Assembly: GCA_033239125.1 (NCBI GenBank)
Contig: BSWB01000003.1
Coordinates: 36,595,001-36,659,000 of the forward strand
Length of the DNA stretch: 64,000 nt
Reading direction: 5' to 3'
Origin: Fagopyrum homotropicum
Lineage: Eukaryota > Streptophyta > Magnoliopsida > Caryophyllales > Polygonaceae
Position numbers and translations under genes: made by a program. This document shows positions 11,639 to 24,495 of this stretch, one piece after another. How positions within the stretch are numbered: position 1 is the stretch's first letter; each line of letters begins with the position of its first letter. Under the pieces are notes generated by a model. The model was given only the letters and a program-made list of their open reading frames with translations. It searched no databases and had not been told where the DNA came from.

Positions 11639-13301
11639 TGTTTGCATCTAAACGTGCGTGCTAATAAGTTTTAATTATAAAACTGAAACAAAAGCAAGCG
11701 AACCCGCAGTGTAGGGATCGGCGTAGTTAAGCAAGTATTCCAGAGTATCGAACTCAGGGATTTGGGGAGTCAAATTTTGTTTTGAATAACCGAGCAAGTA
11801 AAAGTATAAAAGTTTTGCAAATATTGGGGAAAACAACAACCCTAAAGATCCAGGTATCTAATTGTGACAATCGATTCAAGATATTCTATAGATATAAGGA
11901 CAGAGTTGAGGTTTGCAAAGGTATAACTAATGTAAGGTGATGTACGGTGAAGTTCCAAAACCCTATATGTCTAACCCAAAGACTCTCTCTATAAAGGTTG
12001 TTGAGGCTGCAGTATAGAAAGGATCTAAAGGTAAGAATTAATCTCAAATACCCATGCCCAAACCCAATGAATCAGAGATAAACTAAAACGGTTAAGGTTG
12101 TGACACTCGAAACCGAAATAGAGAATGTTGAGTCTCACTACTACCTAGAAAAGGCAAGCCAAGGCTAGGTTAAAGCAAATCTTTAACTTTGGATTAAAGC
12201 AAAAGAAAAAGTCGTAAAACAGAGAAAATCACGGCTAGATCTTGAGATTCCACGGCCGTGGACTCAAGAACAGACCGTGAAAAAGGCTGTCGACGAGGTT
12301 TCTCGCACTCTTAGGGTTCAATCTGTTTACGATCGATCTATCATCATCTAAGCCACAACTATCAACCCTTCACCTTAGAATTGCTAAAGGGTTTTAGCCA
12401 ATAATCATAGTCATTGAATCAAATATCAAATTAAGAAGAGAGAAAGATAAAAACCCTCAAAAACTTAATAACAACTCAAAATCAATCTCGAATCCGAATA
12501 ACAAAAGAAGTATGTTTATGAATTCAGAAAATGGAATAAGAAATCCTCACAATGATCTAGAGAAACCACAAAGAACGGGATGTCAATCCGTTCTCCAATG
12601 AAAACCCTAGAATATCCGAAAGTACACAATCTCCGAAATCACGTCTCTCACAAATCTCCAATCCTCAAGGTTGAAATGAAACCCTAAGGTTGCCGTCTCC
12701 AAAGCTCTCACGAGGGTCTAAGCAAAAGTGTAAGCGAGTCTCTCCGAAAGTCCTTTCTCAAGCCTTTTTATAGGGAGAAATAGGGTTACGAGAAAGCCCA
12801 ATGATGTTGCTGATGTGGCAAATATGACACGTCACAAAATCCTCAAAATCACGGTCATGAACAAATTTCCACGGCCGTGGTAGGCCATGTAACTTTCTGT
12901 TGTGCTTCAACTCACTTTCCACGATCCAATTGCCAATTCCACGGTCGTGGTTTAGAGCGTGGTTCTTCAAATTCTTCTCCACGACCGTAATTCAGGGTGT
13001 GGACTTCCAAATCCTTAGCTTTTGCCTTTGTTTCGTGATGTTCTTCACTCATGCTCCTTCCTTAGCCTCTCCAAAGCATCTCCTTGCCATCAAGCATGAA
13101 CAAATACTCCTTTCCTTCCACATTTTGCTCCAATTCAAGTCTTTATTCATCTAAAAACAAAACAAAGCTAGTGTAGATCTCTATATCGACAAAGTGGGTG
13201 AATGAGCTCACAAATGCTTCAAACTCATATCTATGTACACATAAAAGAGGGAAAAACAATTAAAACAAGTGCCTAAAATATAGTCATATTTCATGCTAAC
13301 A
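11639..13301 (-). repeat. Solo LTR of an Athila-like family
   Basis: 1,663 bp with TG and CA ends, flanked by the exact 5-bp direct repeat ATCAC (11634-11638 and 13302-13306). It lies inside the old gypsy interior. Orientation is minus: read that way it starts TGTTAGCATGAAATATGAC, close to the starts of the LTR at 62092-63756 (same family) and the Athila LTR at 22528 (TGATAACGTGATTTATGAC). It also carries, near its end, the CACTGCGGGTTCGC block seen in those relatives. There is no internal region, so it arose by LTR-LTR recombination. It contains CCACGGCCGTGG palindrome clusters. Confidence 0.9.
12221..13010. repeat. CCACGGCCGTGG palindrome clusters in solo LTR
   Basis: The first cluster is around the perfect 14-bp palindrome TCCACGGCCGTGGA (12249-12262), with a half-site ATCACGG (12229-12235) before and ACCGTG (12274-12279) after. 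The second cluster has CACGGTC at 12850, the full palindrome at 12869-12880, the one-mismatch palindrome CCACGGTCGTGG at 12939-12950 and further half-sites to about 13002. The homologous LTR at 62092 keeps both clusters. Confidence 0.8.
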
Positions 13302-13306
13302 ATCAC

Positions 13307-13731
13307 CTTTTCTATTAGGTCCCACATCTCCATAAGCTACTATATATAATAAGTATACGCATATAAGACTATACAAGTCCTATGCCCACATAACTACCAA
13401 TATAACATATCCGGCATTCCATTACAACAATACAAGATCGAAATATGTACTATAGTCCACGTATATAACTATACATATAAATTAAGTCCATCATGCAACT
13501 ACACTCCACATATACTATACATATCTACATATCAAAATCCAATAAACTAAGATTCCGAGATCCGCGGGAGGAGTGGTGGTCCGTACATTCTACCCCGACT
13601 GACTATGCTCATGGTTTTGAAAACAAAAAATCATTTTAAACTTAGAACCCTTGAGGGTTCTCTTTCCCTCTATTAAGCCTTTAGAAGATTGCGAGTGCCA
13701 TTGTTGTCAACCTGGAGCTCTAATACCATAT
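13307..13731 (-). other. 5' internal leader of the old gypsy element, with primer site
   Basis: This is the interior between the solo LTR and the 5' LTR (right-hand LTR on the minus strand). Reading minus, the sequence 13728-13717 is TGGTATTAGAGC, one base from TGGTATCAGAGC, the complement of the initiator Met tRNA 3' end. It starts 3 bp from the LTR border. No ORF of note. Confidence 0.75.
13717..13728 (-). promoter_or_regulatory. Primer-binding site, initiator Met tRNA
   Basis: TGGTATTAGAGC on the minus strand immediately inside the LTR. It fixes the transcription direction of the element as leftward. Confidence 0.8.
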
Positions 13732-15635
13732 TGCAACACCCCAAATCCGCGGGACTCGGGGCGCAACGGGCGGAGACATCACAATGGGTCCCAATCTTTA
13801 GCCTGACAATAATTTCACCGGATGTTACAACAAGGCACAAATAAAGGCCAAAACCGAAATATATTTTTATACAAATGATAAGATTCCCGGAAGTAAACAA
13901 GCAAGGACTCCAGCCGAGATACAACACCAAAGGCCAAGCGCCATAAACGCGACATACGAAATACGATACACAATACACAATACACAAACACGACTCCAAC
14001 CAAAACCCTCCTAAAATGTACGGAACCCCGGCTGTCCACTCTTCCGGATCTCTCGGTCGCCATCCTAACCTGCAAGGCAACTACAACATCGGTATAAAAC
14101 TTTAGCGAATATTCAAGGCATTAGAATCAAGGTGAAGGCACAAACACAAGTAAATCAACGTAACACGCAACATGCTCCAAACACACAAGTCCGATTTATT
14201 ATCTTTTTATTATTAAGTCATATCCCGTTCCAATTCAACTTCTTTTGTGACAAGAGAATCTCCCAAAACTCGCCTCGGTCCCTACTTACCGGCAAGGAAT
14301 GATACTGATGCATCCGACCGTCTACCTGCTTGGGCTAGTCGCCGAGAACCTCCTAACTCTTGCAAGAGCTAAGCAGTGATGTCACCGCCCGTTATCATAC
14401 ACTTGGGCCAAATAATAGAAGACCGGTTGTCTTATTTCCGGTTTAGTTGTTATAACATAAACAATAAACACACACCACCAAACACGCATTGAAACTAATA
14501 CGAAGAAGACGAGCTAAGTAAGTCCGGAGACTTACCTCGTCCCAAACGCTAACTCACAACACACTCGCGCTTCCCTTGGGAAGAATCCCACAACCTGCTC
14601 ACAAGAAGGTACATATCAACACATGCTCACGCTCAAGAAGTCATAGACTTCACTCAAATGATCTACGCAAAATCGCCTAACCCTCATGTTAGGGCCACAT
14701 CCTAGAATCCATGGTACTCACAACACTCACAACATATGAAAGAACCTCACAACAACCTACTACCTTACATGATTAAAAACCTCAGCCAAGAAGGAGCAAC
14801 CTAGCCTAGGAGGTCCAACATGCTCATCAAACACAAATCCATCAAATACATCGAGCCATAAGAGCACCTAGGTTCACAACCACTAGATGGCATTCAGAAC
14901 TACCCTAGGTTCATCCTAGGCATGATACTAATATGAAATAACCTCACGAATAAGGAAGAAACGAAGAAGAAGGGAGAAGAAGAGCCTATTATTGAAGAAC
15001 GCAGCCGCGGAAACAAAAGCCGCGAGTGCGTGCTGAAGGTCACGGCCCCCGTGGCTCCTGGAAATCCTGATGCTGCCCTGGCGTCGCTGCTCACCGCCCC
15101 TGCGGCTGGCTAGATTTCGCCATTGCAGCACCTGGTCCTACCCCCGCGGTAGAACTCTAGAAACAACGTTTTCTTCGTCTTTGACTGTTGATCTTGAGCT
15201 TCAATGACCTCCTTCTCTTGTTGGGTCTTCTCCAAACATCATCCATGGTATCAAGGCTCTCCTTCACGACCTAATCGAGCTAAGAACACATGCATGTAAA
15301 TAATTTAAGAGAACTTCTCTCCAAAACTTCCCACCATGGAAATGGAGAAGAAGAGAATAAAAAGATGATCTCTAGCAAGGAAGGAGAAGAGGGAAAGGGA
15401 GAGAAGCTTACCAAGCTGGGTCCAAGAGCTTCCCACTATTGGCCACCATCCAAGAGATCCAAAGAGAGAAAAGGTGAAGAAGGAGCATAAGGGAGGATGA
15501 GTGGAAAGAATCAACGTGAGCCGGGAAGGGAGGGAGTCAAGGCTGCACAAGGGGGGAGGGAACCAAGAGTCAGTCGCGTTTGTGAGAAGGTCGATAACTT
15601 GCTCACTAACCGGAATAAAAACTCCGGACGTTACA
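13732..15635 (-). repeat. 5' LTR of the old gypsy element
   Basis: 1,904 bp partner of 5146-7204, from TGCAACACCCC to GGACGTTACA. It lacks about 150 bp present near 7030-7160 of the partner. A GC-rich hairpin array lies at 15000-15160. Confidence 0.88.
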
Positions 15636-16810
<1,175 letters not shown>

Positions 16811-18435
16811 ATGGATATCCAGTCCCTTACTTTTGCCTTCATCATCCTCTTCTTCCTCCTCTTTGCTCTCTTCCTCTACCTCCGCTTTCTCAGTCGAACC
16901 CAATCCCCCGGATTCCGACACTATCCTCTAGTGGGGACCCTACCGGACTTCTTAGCAAACCGCCACCGCTTCTTGGATTGGACCACCGCTGTGCTCTCCA
17001 CCACCCCAACTTACACCGCCGTCTTCATGCGCCCTGGGAATGTCCACGGCATCATGACTGCGTTTCCGGCAAATGTCGAGCATATTCTCAAGACCAATTT
17101 CCCCAACTACCCCAAAGGTGATCGCTTTAGTTTCCTGCTTCGTGATTTCCTTGGACGTGGTATCTTTAACTCCGATGACGATCTCTGGCGCCACCAGCGC
17201 AAGACTTCAAGTTACGAGTTCAATCGACGCTCGCTCCGAAACTTTGTTCTGGATTGTGCTAGGTCCGAGCTCCAGACCCGGTTATTACCCCTTCTTAAGA
17301 ACTCCGCTAAAACGGGCCGGCTCCTTGATTTGCAGGTAATTTAGCCCAGTGATTAAATTACTTAAACAATAAACAAATCCGTAACCGAATCTTATTTTTG
17401 TGTGTTGTGTACATGCAGGATGTGTTAGAGCGATTCGCGTTCGACAACGTATGCAAGCTGGCCTTCAACGTGGACCCGTTTTGCTTGACCATACACGGGT
17501 CGGGCCAACCCGATTTCATGCAGGCCTTTGAGGAGGCGACCACTCTCAGCTCCGGCCGGTTCATGGCAGCTCTTCCCATCATCTGGAAAATCCGGCGGTT
17601 TTTCAACATCGGAACCGAGAACCGCCTCCGAAAATCAATCCGGACCGTCCATCAATTCGCCGATGAAATCATCAAGGATCGATTACATAAGAAGCAACAG
17701 AAACAGAAGAACAATAACTTCGACTCCGAGGAAGACCTCCTATCCCGGTTTATCGCAACAGACGAGAATTCCCCCGAGTTTTTGCGAGATATCGTCATAA
17801 GCTTTATCCTGGCGGGCCGTGATACGACGTCGTCCGCACTTACTTGGTTCTTCTGGCTTCTATCATCCCACCCTGAGGTAACCACAAAAATAAGGTCCGA
17901 AATAGACCGGGTCCGGACCCGGTTCGGGAAAGTGATGGGCGAGGGTTTCGGGTATGACGAAATCCGGGAGATGCAATACCTACACGCGGCGCTATCTGAA
18001 GCAATGAGGCTATACCCGCCGGTTCCGATCGACACCAAAGTGTGCAGAAACGACGACGTTTTGCCCGACGGGACAGCTGTGAAGAAAGGCTGGTTCGTGA
18101 CGTACGATGCATTTGCAATGGGTCGGATGGTTGGCGTTTGGGGTAAAGACTGCGAGGAGTTTAGACCGGAGAGATGGATTGTGGATGAAGACGGGTCAGG
18201 AAACGGGTTGTGTAAAGTGGAGAGTCCGTTTAGGTATCCGGTTTTCAATGGGGGCCCACGGGTTTGTCTTGGGAGAGAGTTGGCTTATATTCAGATGAAG
18301 TCGATAGCGGCGTGTATGTTGGAAGGGTTTGATGTTGTGGTGGAGAAGGTGGAGATGCCTGAGTATGTGTTGGCTTTGACGTTGAGGATGAAGGGTGGTT
18401 TGCCCGTCAGGTTGAAGCTCAGAGATGTGGTTTGA
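16811..18435 (+). CDS. Cytochrome P450, CYP94D-like (fatty acid hydroxylase family)
   Basis: Two exons, 16811-17335 and 17419-18435, joined in phase 0 to give 513 aa, normal for a plant P450. The start ATG lies in a favourable GGCCATGGAT context. The N-terminus has a hydrophobic ER anchor (about residues 5-27). P450 landmarks are all present: I-helix AGRDTT (307-312), ExxR motif EAMR (369-372), FRPERW (423-428), and the heme loop FNGGPRVCLG (451-460) with Cys458 as the axial ligand. Family features include RHRFLDWT, FLGRGIFNSD, RFAFDNVCKLAFNVDP and NSPEFLRDIVISFILAGRDTTSSA, closest in my recollection to CYP94D. CYP94 enzymes hydroxylate fatty acids, and some members oxidise jasmonoyl-isoleucine; the substrate here cannot be told. 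It is the only intact host gene in the window, hemmed in by transposons. AT-rich candidate polyadenylation signals follow the stop (18480-18530). Confidence 0.93.
17336..17418 (+). other. Intron of the CYP94D-like gene (83 bp)
   Basis: Begins CAG|GTAATT and ends CATGCAG|GAT. It is AT-rich compared with the exons and falls between codons, just before the conserved DVLERFAFDN segment. If retained, an in-frame TAG at 17342-17344 ends the protein after 177 residues, before all catalytic motifs. Hence splicing is required. Confidence 0.92.
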
Positions 18436-19171
18436 CATGGTGATTATATCAACTTCATTCATAATCAATTATGATTTGAATTGCAATAATTAATTATCTT
18501 AATATAATTAATCACTAGGTGTGATTGTATGTATATATCATAGTTTTTTTTATGAATCTTAATATCATATATCAATTTTAATTTTGATAATCAAGTGTCT
18601 AGAGTTCCTAGGTTAATTGTTTAGTTTTTTAGTCACTTAAAACTAGGATTTACATATTAAAACAGTTCGAATCTTCCTACGCTCTTTATGTCTCACTCTT
18701 TGTTCCGAGTATTTAATTGGTCAACGTGACAATTTTTTTAATAAAATCGAGGGAAAAGTTCGATTCCCATTAAAACATATTTAATGGGTTCAGGTATAGT
18801 ATCTACAATATGAACTGGTCTAACTTTTTGTAAACAAAAGTATCAACTTTGGCCCCTTCCGATCTTCCAAAAAATATAGAAATAGTAGGAAGTTACATTG
18901 TCCTTCAATTTCGAACCACCAAAAAGTGATGATTTCTCCGACAAAAAACGATCATCATTTTCTTCTTCTCTTTACCTAGAGAATACAAAACTCATATGGG
19001 TCCTAATTAGAGATCTCGTTTTAGAACTGTGAGTGTAGGCAGATTAACCTTTGCAATCTCCGTGGTTACTGTGTTTGTATAATTATTCCGTTTGTGGTGG
19101 ATTGTTGTGGATTTATGCGTGATCTAGATGTGTTTTTGTGTCCATGGGTAGGCTTGAGATGATCATGCATC
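18436..19171. other. Intergenic region 3' of the P450
   Basis: AT-rich sequence with the probable 3' UTR of the P450 at its start. I see no further gene or repeat structure before the copia fragment. Confidence 0.6.
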
Positions 19172-20394
19172 ACATATGTTCAAGTGGCTAGGATTAAAAC
19201 CATTAGGTTATTAATAGTGATGACGACTATACACAATCTAGTGATTCACCAAATGGATGTCAAGACGGCATTCCTTACTGGTGATCTAGATGAGGATCTG
19301 TATATGAGACAAACCAAAGGATTTGTCTTAAAAGGACAAGATCACAAAGTGTGTCGCTTGGTCAAATCCTTCTATGGACTAAATCAAGCTTCAAAACAGT
19401 GCCATCAAAAGTTTGATGATGCCGAATTGTCGAATGAGTTTAAGATAAATCAAGTTGACAAGTGTGTCTATAGTAAGTTTGATCATACCGGCCAAGGTGT
19501 GATCATATGCTTATATGTTGATGACATGTTGATCTTTGGAACAAACCAAAGACAAGTAGACCTCACTAAGGATTTCTTCTCCACTAAGTTTTCAATGAAA
19601 GAATTAGGTGAGGTGGATGTGATTCTAAGCATAAGAATCAAACGTGATGTTAAATGATTAAGCGTCAAGCAATCCCACTACATTGAGAAGGTTGCCAAAC
19701 ACTATGTGATAAGAGTACAATTGTTAGTACTCCTATGGACTGAAGTGAGAAGTTCATGCCTAACCAAGGATCGGAAGTCTCTCAACTTTAGTATGTCCAA
19801 ATAATAGGGTGTTGCATGTATACAATGACCATCATTAGGCCAGATAATTCTTTTGCCATTGGTAAATTGAGTAGGTACACTAGTTGTTCTAGCTCACGAC
19901 ATTGGAAGACATTAAGGCATGTGTTTAGATTCCTCAAGTGGACCATGGGTTTTGACATCTTGTACACTAAGTATCATTTGGTGCTAGAAGGCTATTCAGA
20001 TGCGTCATGAATCACTAATCTAGAGGATCACTCATCCACAACTGGATGATTTTCTTTCTAGGTGATAGTGCCATTTCGTGGGCTTCAAAGAAGCAAACAT
20101 GCATCACAACCTCAACCATGGAGTCCGAGTTTGTGTCACTTGCCGCAACCGACAAGAAAGATAAATTACTAAGGAATTTATTTCTAGATAAAAATTCCTC
20201 TATGACCAAAATTGGTTTCTCCTATCTCAATTCATTGTGATAGTGCAACTTTGTTGGCTAAAGCTTATGGTCAAACATACAATGGTAAATCAAGGCATCT
20301 TGGTGCGAGACATAGCTCAGTTAGAGAGCTCATAACTCAATGTATAGTATCGGTTGATTTTGTGAGAACACACAATAATCTAGCGATGACATAA
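19172..20394 (+). pseudogene. Ty1/copia reverse transcriptase-RNase H fragment
   Basis: The first frame (19184-19657) keeps copia RT signatures: IHQMDVKTAFLTGDLDEDLYM, VCRLVKSFYGLNQA, and the catalytic block CLYVDDMLIFG. After breaks, 19816-20010 and 20046-20394 keep the copia RNase H order: RPDN.FAIGKLSRYTS, HWKTLRHVFRFLKWT, LEGYSDAS, then AISWASKKQTCITTSTMESEF and the C-terminal GKSRHLGARHSSVRELI. There are several frameshifts and stops. Gag, protease, integrase and the 5' LTR are missing, so this is a 3' remnant. Confidence 0.88.
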
Positions 20395-20994
20395 CCAAGA
20401 GCTTGGATAAGGACTTAGTTCAAAAGTCAGCCAAGGGGATGGGGTTAACGAGTTAACCTAAACACGATTTGTCGTAAGACACCCAATTTGCCTATGACTT
20501 GACGCCTTAGCGGAATTCAATGAGGCAATCCCATTCCAAGAAGTCAAAAGCATAAATGTCCATCCAAGGTAATTCTTCTATCCTACATAATATGTATAGA
20601 TTCAAATATGCAATTTCATAACAACTCTTTTGAAAAACTTCAATGGTAGGTGCAAGATCAAATGAGAGTTAGTTACATGAACATGAAATGTCAAGGCTTC
20701 TTCAAGGGAGTAGATGGTCGACTCGCTTGTATGTTCATTAGAGGATTAGGACACAATAACCTTTAAATGTGTCATTTATTTTTTTAAGGAAATGTAAATT
20801 TTGTGTATGTTGCCTTCATGTACTTAAACAAGTTAAGTGCTTCAATCAACTAGGACACAACAATTCTTTGGTGTAGAATGTGTAATTATACTAATATAAA
20901 TTTAATCAAAAGACATTTATGATTATGTGAATATTTTGTTAATTTGAATGTATGTCAATTAAAGTTTCTTGATTTTGCTCAAATGGGGGAGGAA
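20395..20994 (+). other. 3' noncoding end of the copia element with polypurine tract
   Basis: Noncoding region between the RNase H remnant and the 3' LTR. It ends in AAATGGGGGAGGAA (20981-20994), a typical polypurine tract directly before TGTTGGAG. Confidence 0.75.
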
Positions 20995-21130
20995 TGTTGG
21001 AGATTTAGGCTAAGTCTTCATTGTAACCATTGAGTTTGTCTTGTGACAAGATGCAACAAGTTGTTCACATATGTGTCACTATGGTCTAGGTTGCGGGAGG
21101 CAAATCAAGTGACCGGTACTAAGAGCAACT
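20995..21130 (+). repeat. Copia 3' LTR, left part (split)
   Basis: Starts TGTTGGAGATTTAGG right after the polypurine tract. It is interrupted at 21130/21131 by a gypsy LTR insertion with target duplication CAACT, and resumes at 35030. The end of this LTR cannot be fixed because its partner is missing; it probably lies before about 35390. Confidence 0.75.
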
Positions 21131-22527
21131 TGTAACACCCCAAATTCTCAAAACTCAGAGCGTTACTGGTTAGGACCTCACAATGGGTCCCGACCTCAGT
21201 TTAACAACAATATTACTAAGATCTTGCAACAAGACACAAATATGAAAACCGAAATTCACGAAATAGTATTTTTGAATGAAAGAATGCAACAGGGTCTAGC
21301 AGCCTATAGTGCTTAAACAAAGGAAAAGAGCTCAACTGTCATAACAAAAGAAAGAACGACAAACAACAACCCCAACCCCCACTCTAAGGAGTACGGAGAC
21401 CCGGCTGACCACTACTTCCGGATCACTCAGCTGCTGATCTAACCTACGGTAAATCTAAAAACACAACAGAAGTAAACATTAGCTAGTTATCTAAACATTA
21501 GGAGAGTAATAATAGCACACACACACATAAAATAATAAACACCCATCATGCTTTCAAACAAGTCCATTTATTATCTTCAGTTAAGTTATTCACTCTTACT
21601 AATGATACTTATATTGTGACACGAGGGATTCCCAAACCTCGCCTCCGCCCCCGTGTAACCATCAGGAATGGATCCGATGCATCTCACCTTGTACTTGCCT
21701 GGTCTGGGTATAGAGAACCTCCCAGTCTCCTGTCAAAGTTGGGCAGTGATGTCACGGCCCGTTATACATACACTTGGGCCTTAAAACATAATAACAACGG
21801 TCGTCCTAACAAGTTGTTATTATTATAATCACACACAACGCACACACACCACCATTATCACTCAACTAATATCCAGAAACTGGCTAAGTAAGTCGCAAGG
21901 ACTTACCTCACTCAAATATCACTTTCCCAGATCTCAACTCAGTCCGTGCCCGTGGTAATTCGAACGCCTGTTAAACAAGGCATGTGTATCAACATTTCAT
22001 CTCATACTCTGTTAAGGCAAAATTATCAATTTACCCCAAACCCCAAAAATTCTCAAAAGTCACCTCTTAACTTCTAATATTTTCATTTGAACGATTTTTC
22101 CATAATCTGATTATTCCAGAACAGTCTGTTAGAGGTTATAAGGTTAAACTCAAACACTCGTCAAAGGAGGTCATAATACCCTTTTACCGGGTACTCTATT
22201 CTTATACATGTCTATGTGTACGTATCTAAAACGTTACTCTTAACCCGTTATTTCTAAAAACTCAGGTATATATACATTATATCTATTCGTATATCTACAC
22301 TTATACATACTTATACTTACACCTATACATATATATATTTACACATATATATATATATACATACTATACTTATACTTATAAATATTTATCTATATATATA
22401 TACTTTCATTAACCTACTATCCTTACTGGTATATAAACACTTACACATCTTCCCAAACTTATTTAATTATGTATAAGATACATGTCCATCTAGCTTATAC
22501 ATATCCCATTTATTTCATAACTCTCAA
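21131..22527 (-). repeat. Gypsy solo LTR, left part (split by Athila element)
   Basis: Starts TGTAACACCCCAAATTCTC and shares the ACAATGGGTCCCGACC block near its start with the LTRs at 5146, 13732 and 46628. The solo LTR spans 21131-35024 with the Athila element removed (about 2,500 bp) and is flanked by exact CAACT repeats (21126-21130 and 35025-35029). There is no internal region. 22260-22500 is a TA-rich, degenerate simple-sequence stretch. Confidence 0.88.
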
Positions 22528-22854
22528 TGATAACGTGATTTATGACGTTAGTTTAGGCATTCAATTAGATAGTTTTTCCCGTTATTCATGCACAGTTTGG
22601 CATTAGTTCATGACGTTTACGCTTAATTCATGCATATTTCTAGAAAAGACGTCTACACGAGCTTTTGTCGGTTTTATAGGATTTTCGGGGATCTTTTGGA
22701 CATTAATCGATACATTCGAGGGTGAAGCCTCATGGTGGTACACATCCAAGGTTTTGAAGGAACATAATTGGAGCAATGAAGGACACAAAGACCCTTATTT
22801 GTGCAAGCAATGGAGCAACTCATGGCTAGATGATCATAACAAGTCTCTGTTGAA

Positions 22855-22911
22855 GAAAATCGACCCAACACTCAGGAAAATCAGCCGATTTTTCTGTCTG
22901 GGTCGATTTTC
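22855..22911 (+). repeat. Palindrome triad 1 in Athila 5' LTR
   Basis: Outer arms GAAAATCGACCCA (22855-22867) and TGGGTCGATTTTC (22899-22911) are perfect reverse complements. Inside them lies CAGGAAAATC-AGCC-GATTTTTCTG, nearly a perfect inverted repeat. Together they can fold into a stem carrying an inner hairpin. The homologous site in the 3' LTR is 32414-32472. Confidence 0.85.
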
Positions 22912-23450
22912 TGGCCTTTGACAGGTTAAGCCACGTGTCCCACGATCTCTTTGTCCGGCTCTTGCTCTTGATGGAGAATATAAGTGGTCCTGCAGGCTGT
23001 GGCTAAGGGATCTGTCCCACATTCTCTCACACAGACCTCATTCCATTGGAGGATAGACTTGGAGAAGAAGAAAAACTCTCTCATTTGGGGGAAGAAGAAG
23101 AACACCAAAACTTAGAGGGAAAGTGAGTTTTTGAGTGATTTTTAGAGATTTTGGTTGAAGAACTTTTGGAAGGATTGTTAGGAACGTTTTGGAACTTCTT
23201 TTGAAGGGTTGTAAGTCTTGCTTAAACTATATTCAGCTGAGATTTATTGTTTTTACTTACTTATCTTTCATCATCTATCTATGAGAACCATGTATGCTTG
23301 TGTGATGATTTTGGATCTTGAAATGCATGTTATTGGCTAGTTTATTGTGATTCTGGAGTGATGGATTGATGGTTATGGCTTGGGTGATGATAAAATGGAC
23401 TTATATGTTAGTTTAGGATGATTCGTATGCACAAAACCTAACCCAGACAA

Positions 23451-23511
23451 GAAAATCAACCTGTTCATAGGTTAGATCGTCCGATTTATGCTATGATCCA
23501 CCCGATTTTTC
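23451..23511 (+). repeat. Palindrome triad 2 in Athila 5' LTR
   Basis: GAAAATCAACC, then a central TTAGATCGTCCGATTTA-like block, then ACCCGATTTTTC, spaced 9-13 bp apart. It has the same half, full, half order as triad 1 but is weaker. The 3' LTR counterpart is 33011-33071. Confidence 0.7.
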
Positions 23512-23631
23512 TCTATGTTGCTCTTTAATTGATGAATCTGTGTGTTAGGAAGTTAGGTTGTTGGAATCCTAGTGTTTATTAAGCATAATATAGCTTAGGG
23601 TCACCTAATGCTAGCATCCTAAGTGAGGGAA

Positions 23632-23892
23632 GAGACCTACCCGGTGATTTCCGATCTTAGATACCTAAGATGATGAACTCTAGGTAGTAGTGAGCCTCAT
23701 AGGCCCCTATTAGATTGAGTGTGCTAGGATTATTGCTTGAGACTTCCCTTTTCCGAGACTTACCCGGTAAGGAGAGGGTTGCCCCTTAAGTAGAGTCCGG
23801 TTTGTGTAGAATTCCCTACCTTAACCCCTTGAGACCTACCCGGTAATAGGAGTTTGATGCGGGATTAGTGAAGCAAGAGACTTACCCGGTAA
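23632..23892 (+). repeat. Four dispersed copies of GAGACYTACCCGGTAA
   Basis: Copies at 23632-23647, 23755-23770, 23831-23846 and 23877-23892, the first with one change. They are repeated in the 3' LTR (33192-33452). The LTR of a different element on the minus strand has four related copies at 54905-55163. The intervening sequence is not repeated. Confidence 0.85.
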
Positions 23893-24361
23893 TTGCTTCC
23901 ATTAGAGAAACACCCTTTCCCAACACCGCAACTTTTTCCTTAGAATCTTTAGAAGCTTGAGTCCAATGCCATAACCGGAAATCTTGACCTCTAGAATCCA
24001 CTTTTCTCTCTTTGATCACATATCTTGTGTTTGTGTTGCTTGTTTGTTTTGCTAGTTTTAGTTGCTAGTTTGATTTATTATCTTGCTTGATTTGTGATCT
24101 TTGCTTGATCACCACAAAAACCCAACCAAAAATATCATGATTTTCATTTCTTTATTTCTTTCTCTTTTCTTAGACTAGATTCGCACTATCTATGATCACT
24201 TGTTTGATTTGATTTCACCTTAGTCTTCGTGTTCGACCTCGGAATACTATCCTTGCTACAAAATGACCCATACACTGTGGCTTCGCTAGGAGTTAGGAAA
24301 TTATATCGAGTTTATAAATTGTAAGACTTTTGTGCTACACAATCTTAGCGTAACAAGTTTT

Positions 24362-24379
24362 TGGCGCCGTTGCCGGGGA
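24362..24379 (+). promoter_or_regulatory. Primer-binding site, Asp tRNA type
   Basis: TGGCGCCGTTGCCGGGGA, 6 bp after the LTR end, complementary to the 3' end of plant Asp tRNA. This primer is characteristic of Athila/Tat elements. Confidence 0.88.
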
Positions 24380-24495
24380 CTAGGTCTAGATTGAGTCATT
24401 CTTGTGATTGTTTATAGTGTAGATCTTTCTTGTTGCTTTTGATCTCGTTTGGTTTGTGTCTTTGCTTTTCAGGACATCTCTCATCCTTTAGGTGC

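Larger units (their letters stand above)
5146..15635 (-). mobile_element. Old Ty3/gypsy chromovirus-like element, minus strand
   Basis: Two direct LTRs (5146-7204 and 13732-15635) flank a 6.5-kb interior. LTR ends read TG(T/C)AACACCCC on the plus strand and GTTACA at the other side, so the element is transcribed leftward: it starts TGTAACGTC and ends GGGGTGTTACA. A primer site matching initiator Met tRNA lies just inside the right LTR at 13728-13717. AATTT precedes the left LTR (5140-5144, with one extra T) and follows the right LTR (15636-15640), giving an imperfect 5-bp target duplication. The pol remnants are heavily mutated and the LTRs differ by many substitutions and a ~150-bp deletion, so the insertion is ancient. 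Confidence 0.85.
22528..24355 (+). repeat. Athila 5' LTR
   Basis: 1,828 bp, TGATAACG to AGCGTAACA. It carries two palindrome triads (22855-22911, 23451-23511) and four copies of GAGACYTACCCGGTAA-like sequence (23632-23892). The last ~770 bp are nearly identical to the 3' LTR (about 10 differences by eye) while the first ~420 bp differ at about 35 positions. Confidence 0.92.

Noticed and set aside
17652..18248. 198-codon minus ORF opposite the P450
   Set aside because: Shadow of the P450 second exon; it has no independent features.
22610..22921. 103-codon ORF in the Athila 5' LTR (and the similar one at 32145-32456)
   Set aside because: The two LTR copies do not keep the same peptide well (frameshifting indel), and the end of the ORF is the palindrome triad, so noncoding is more likely.
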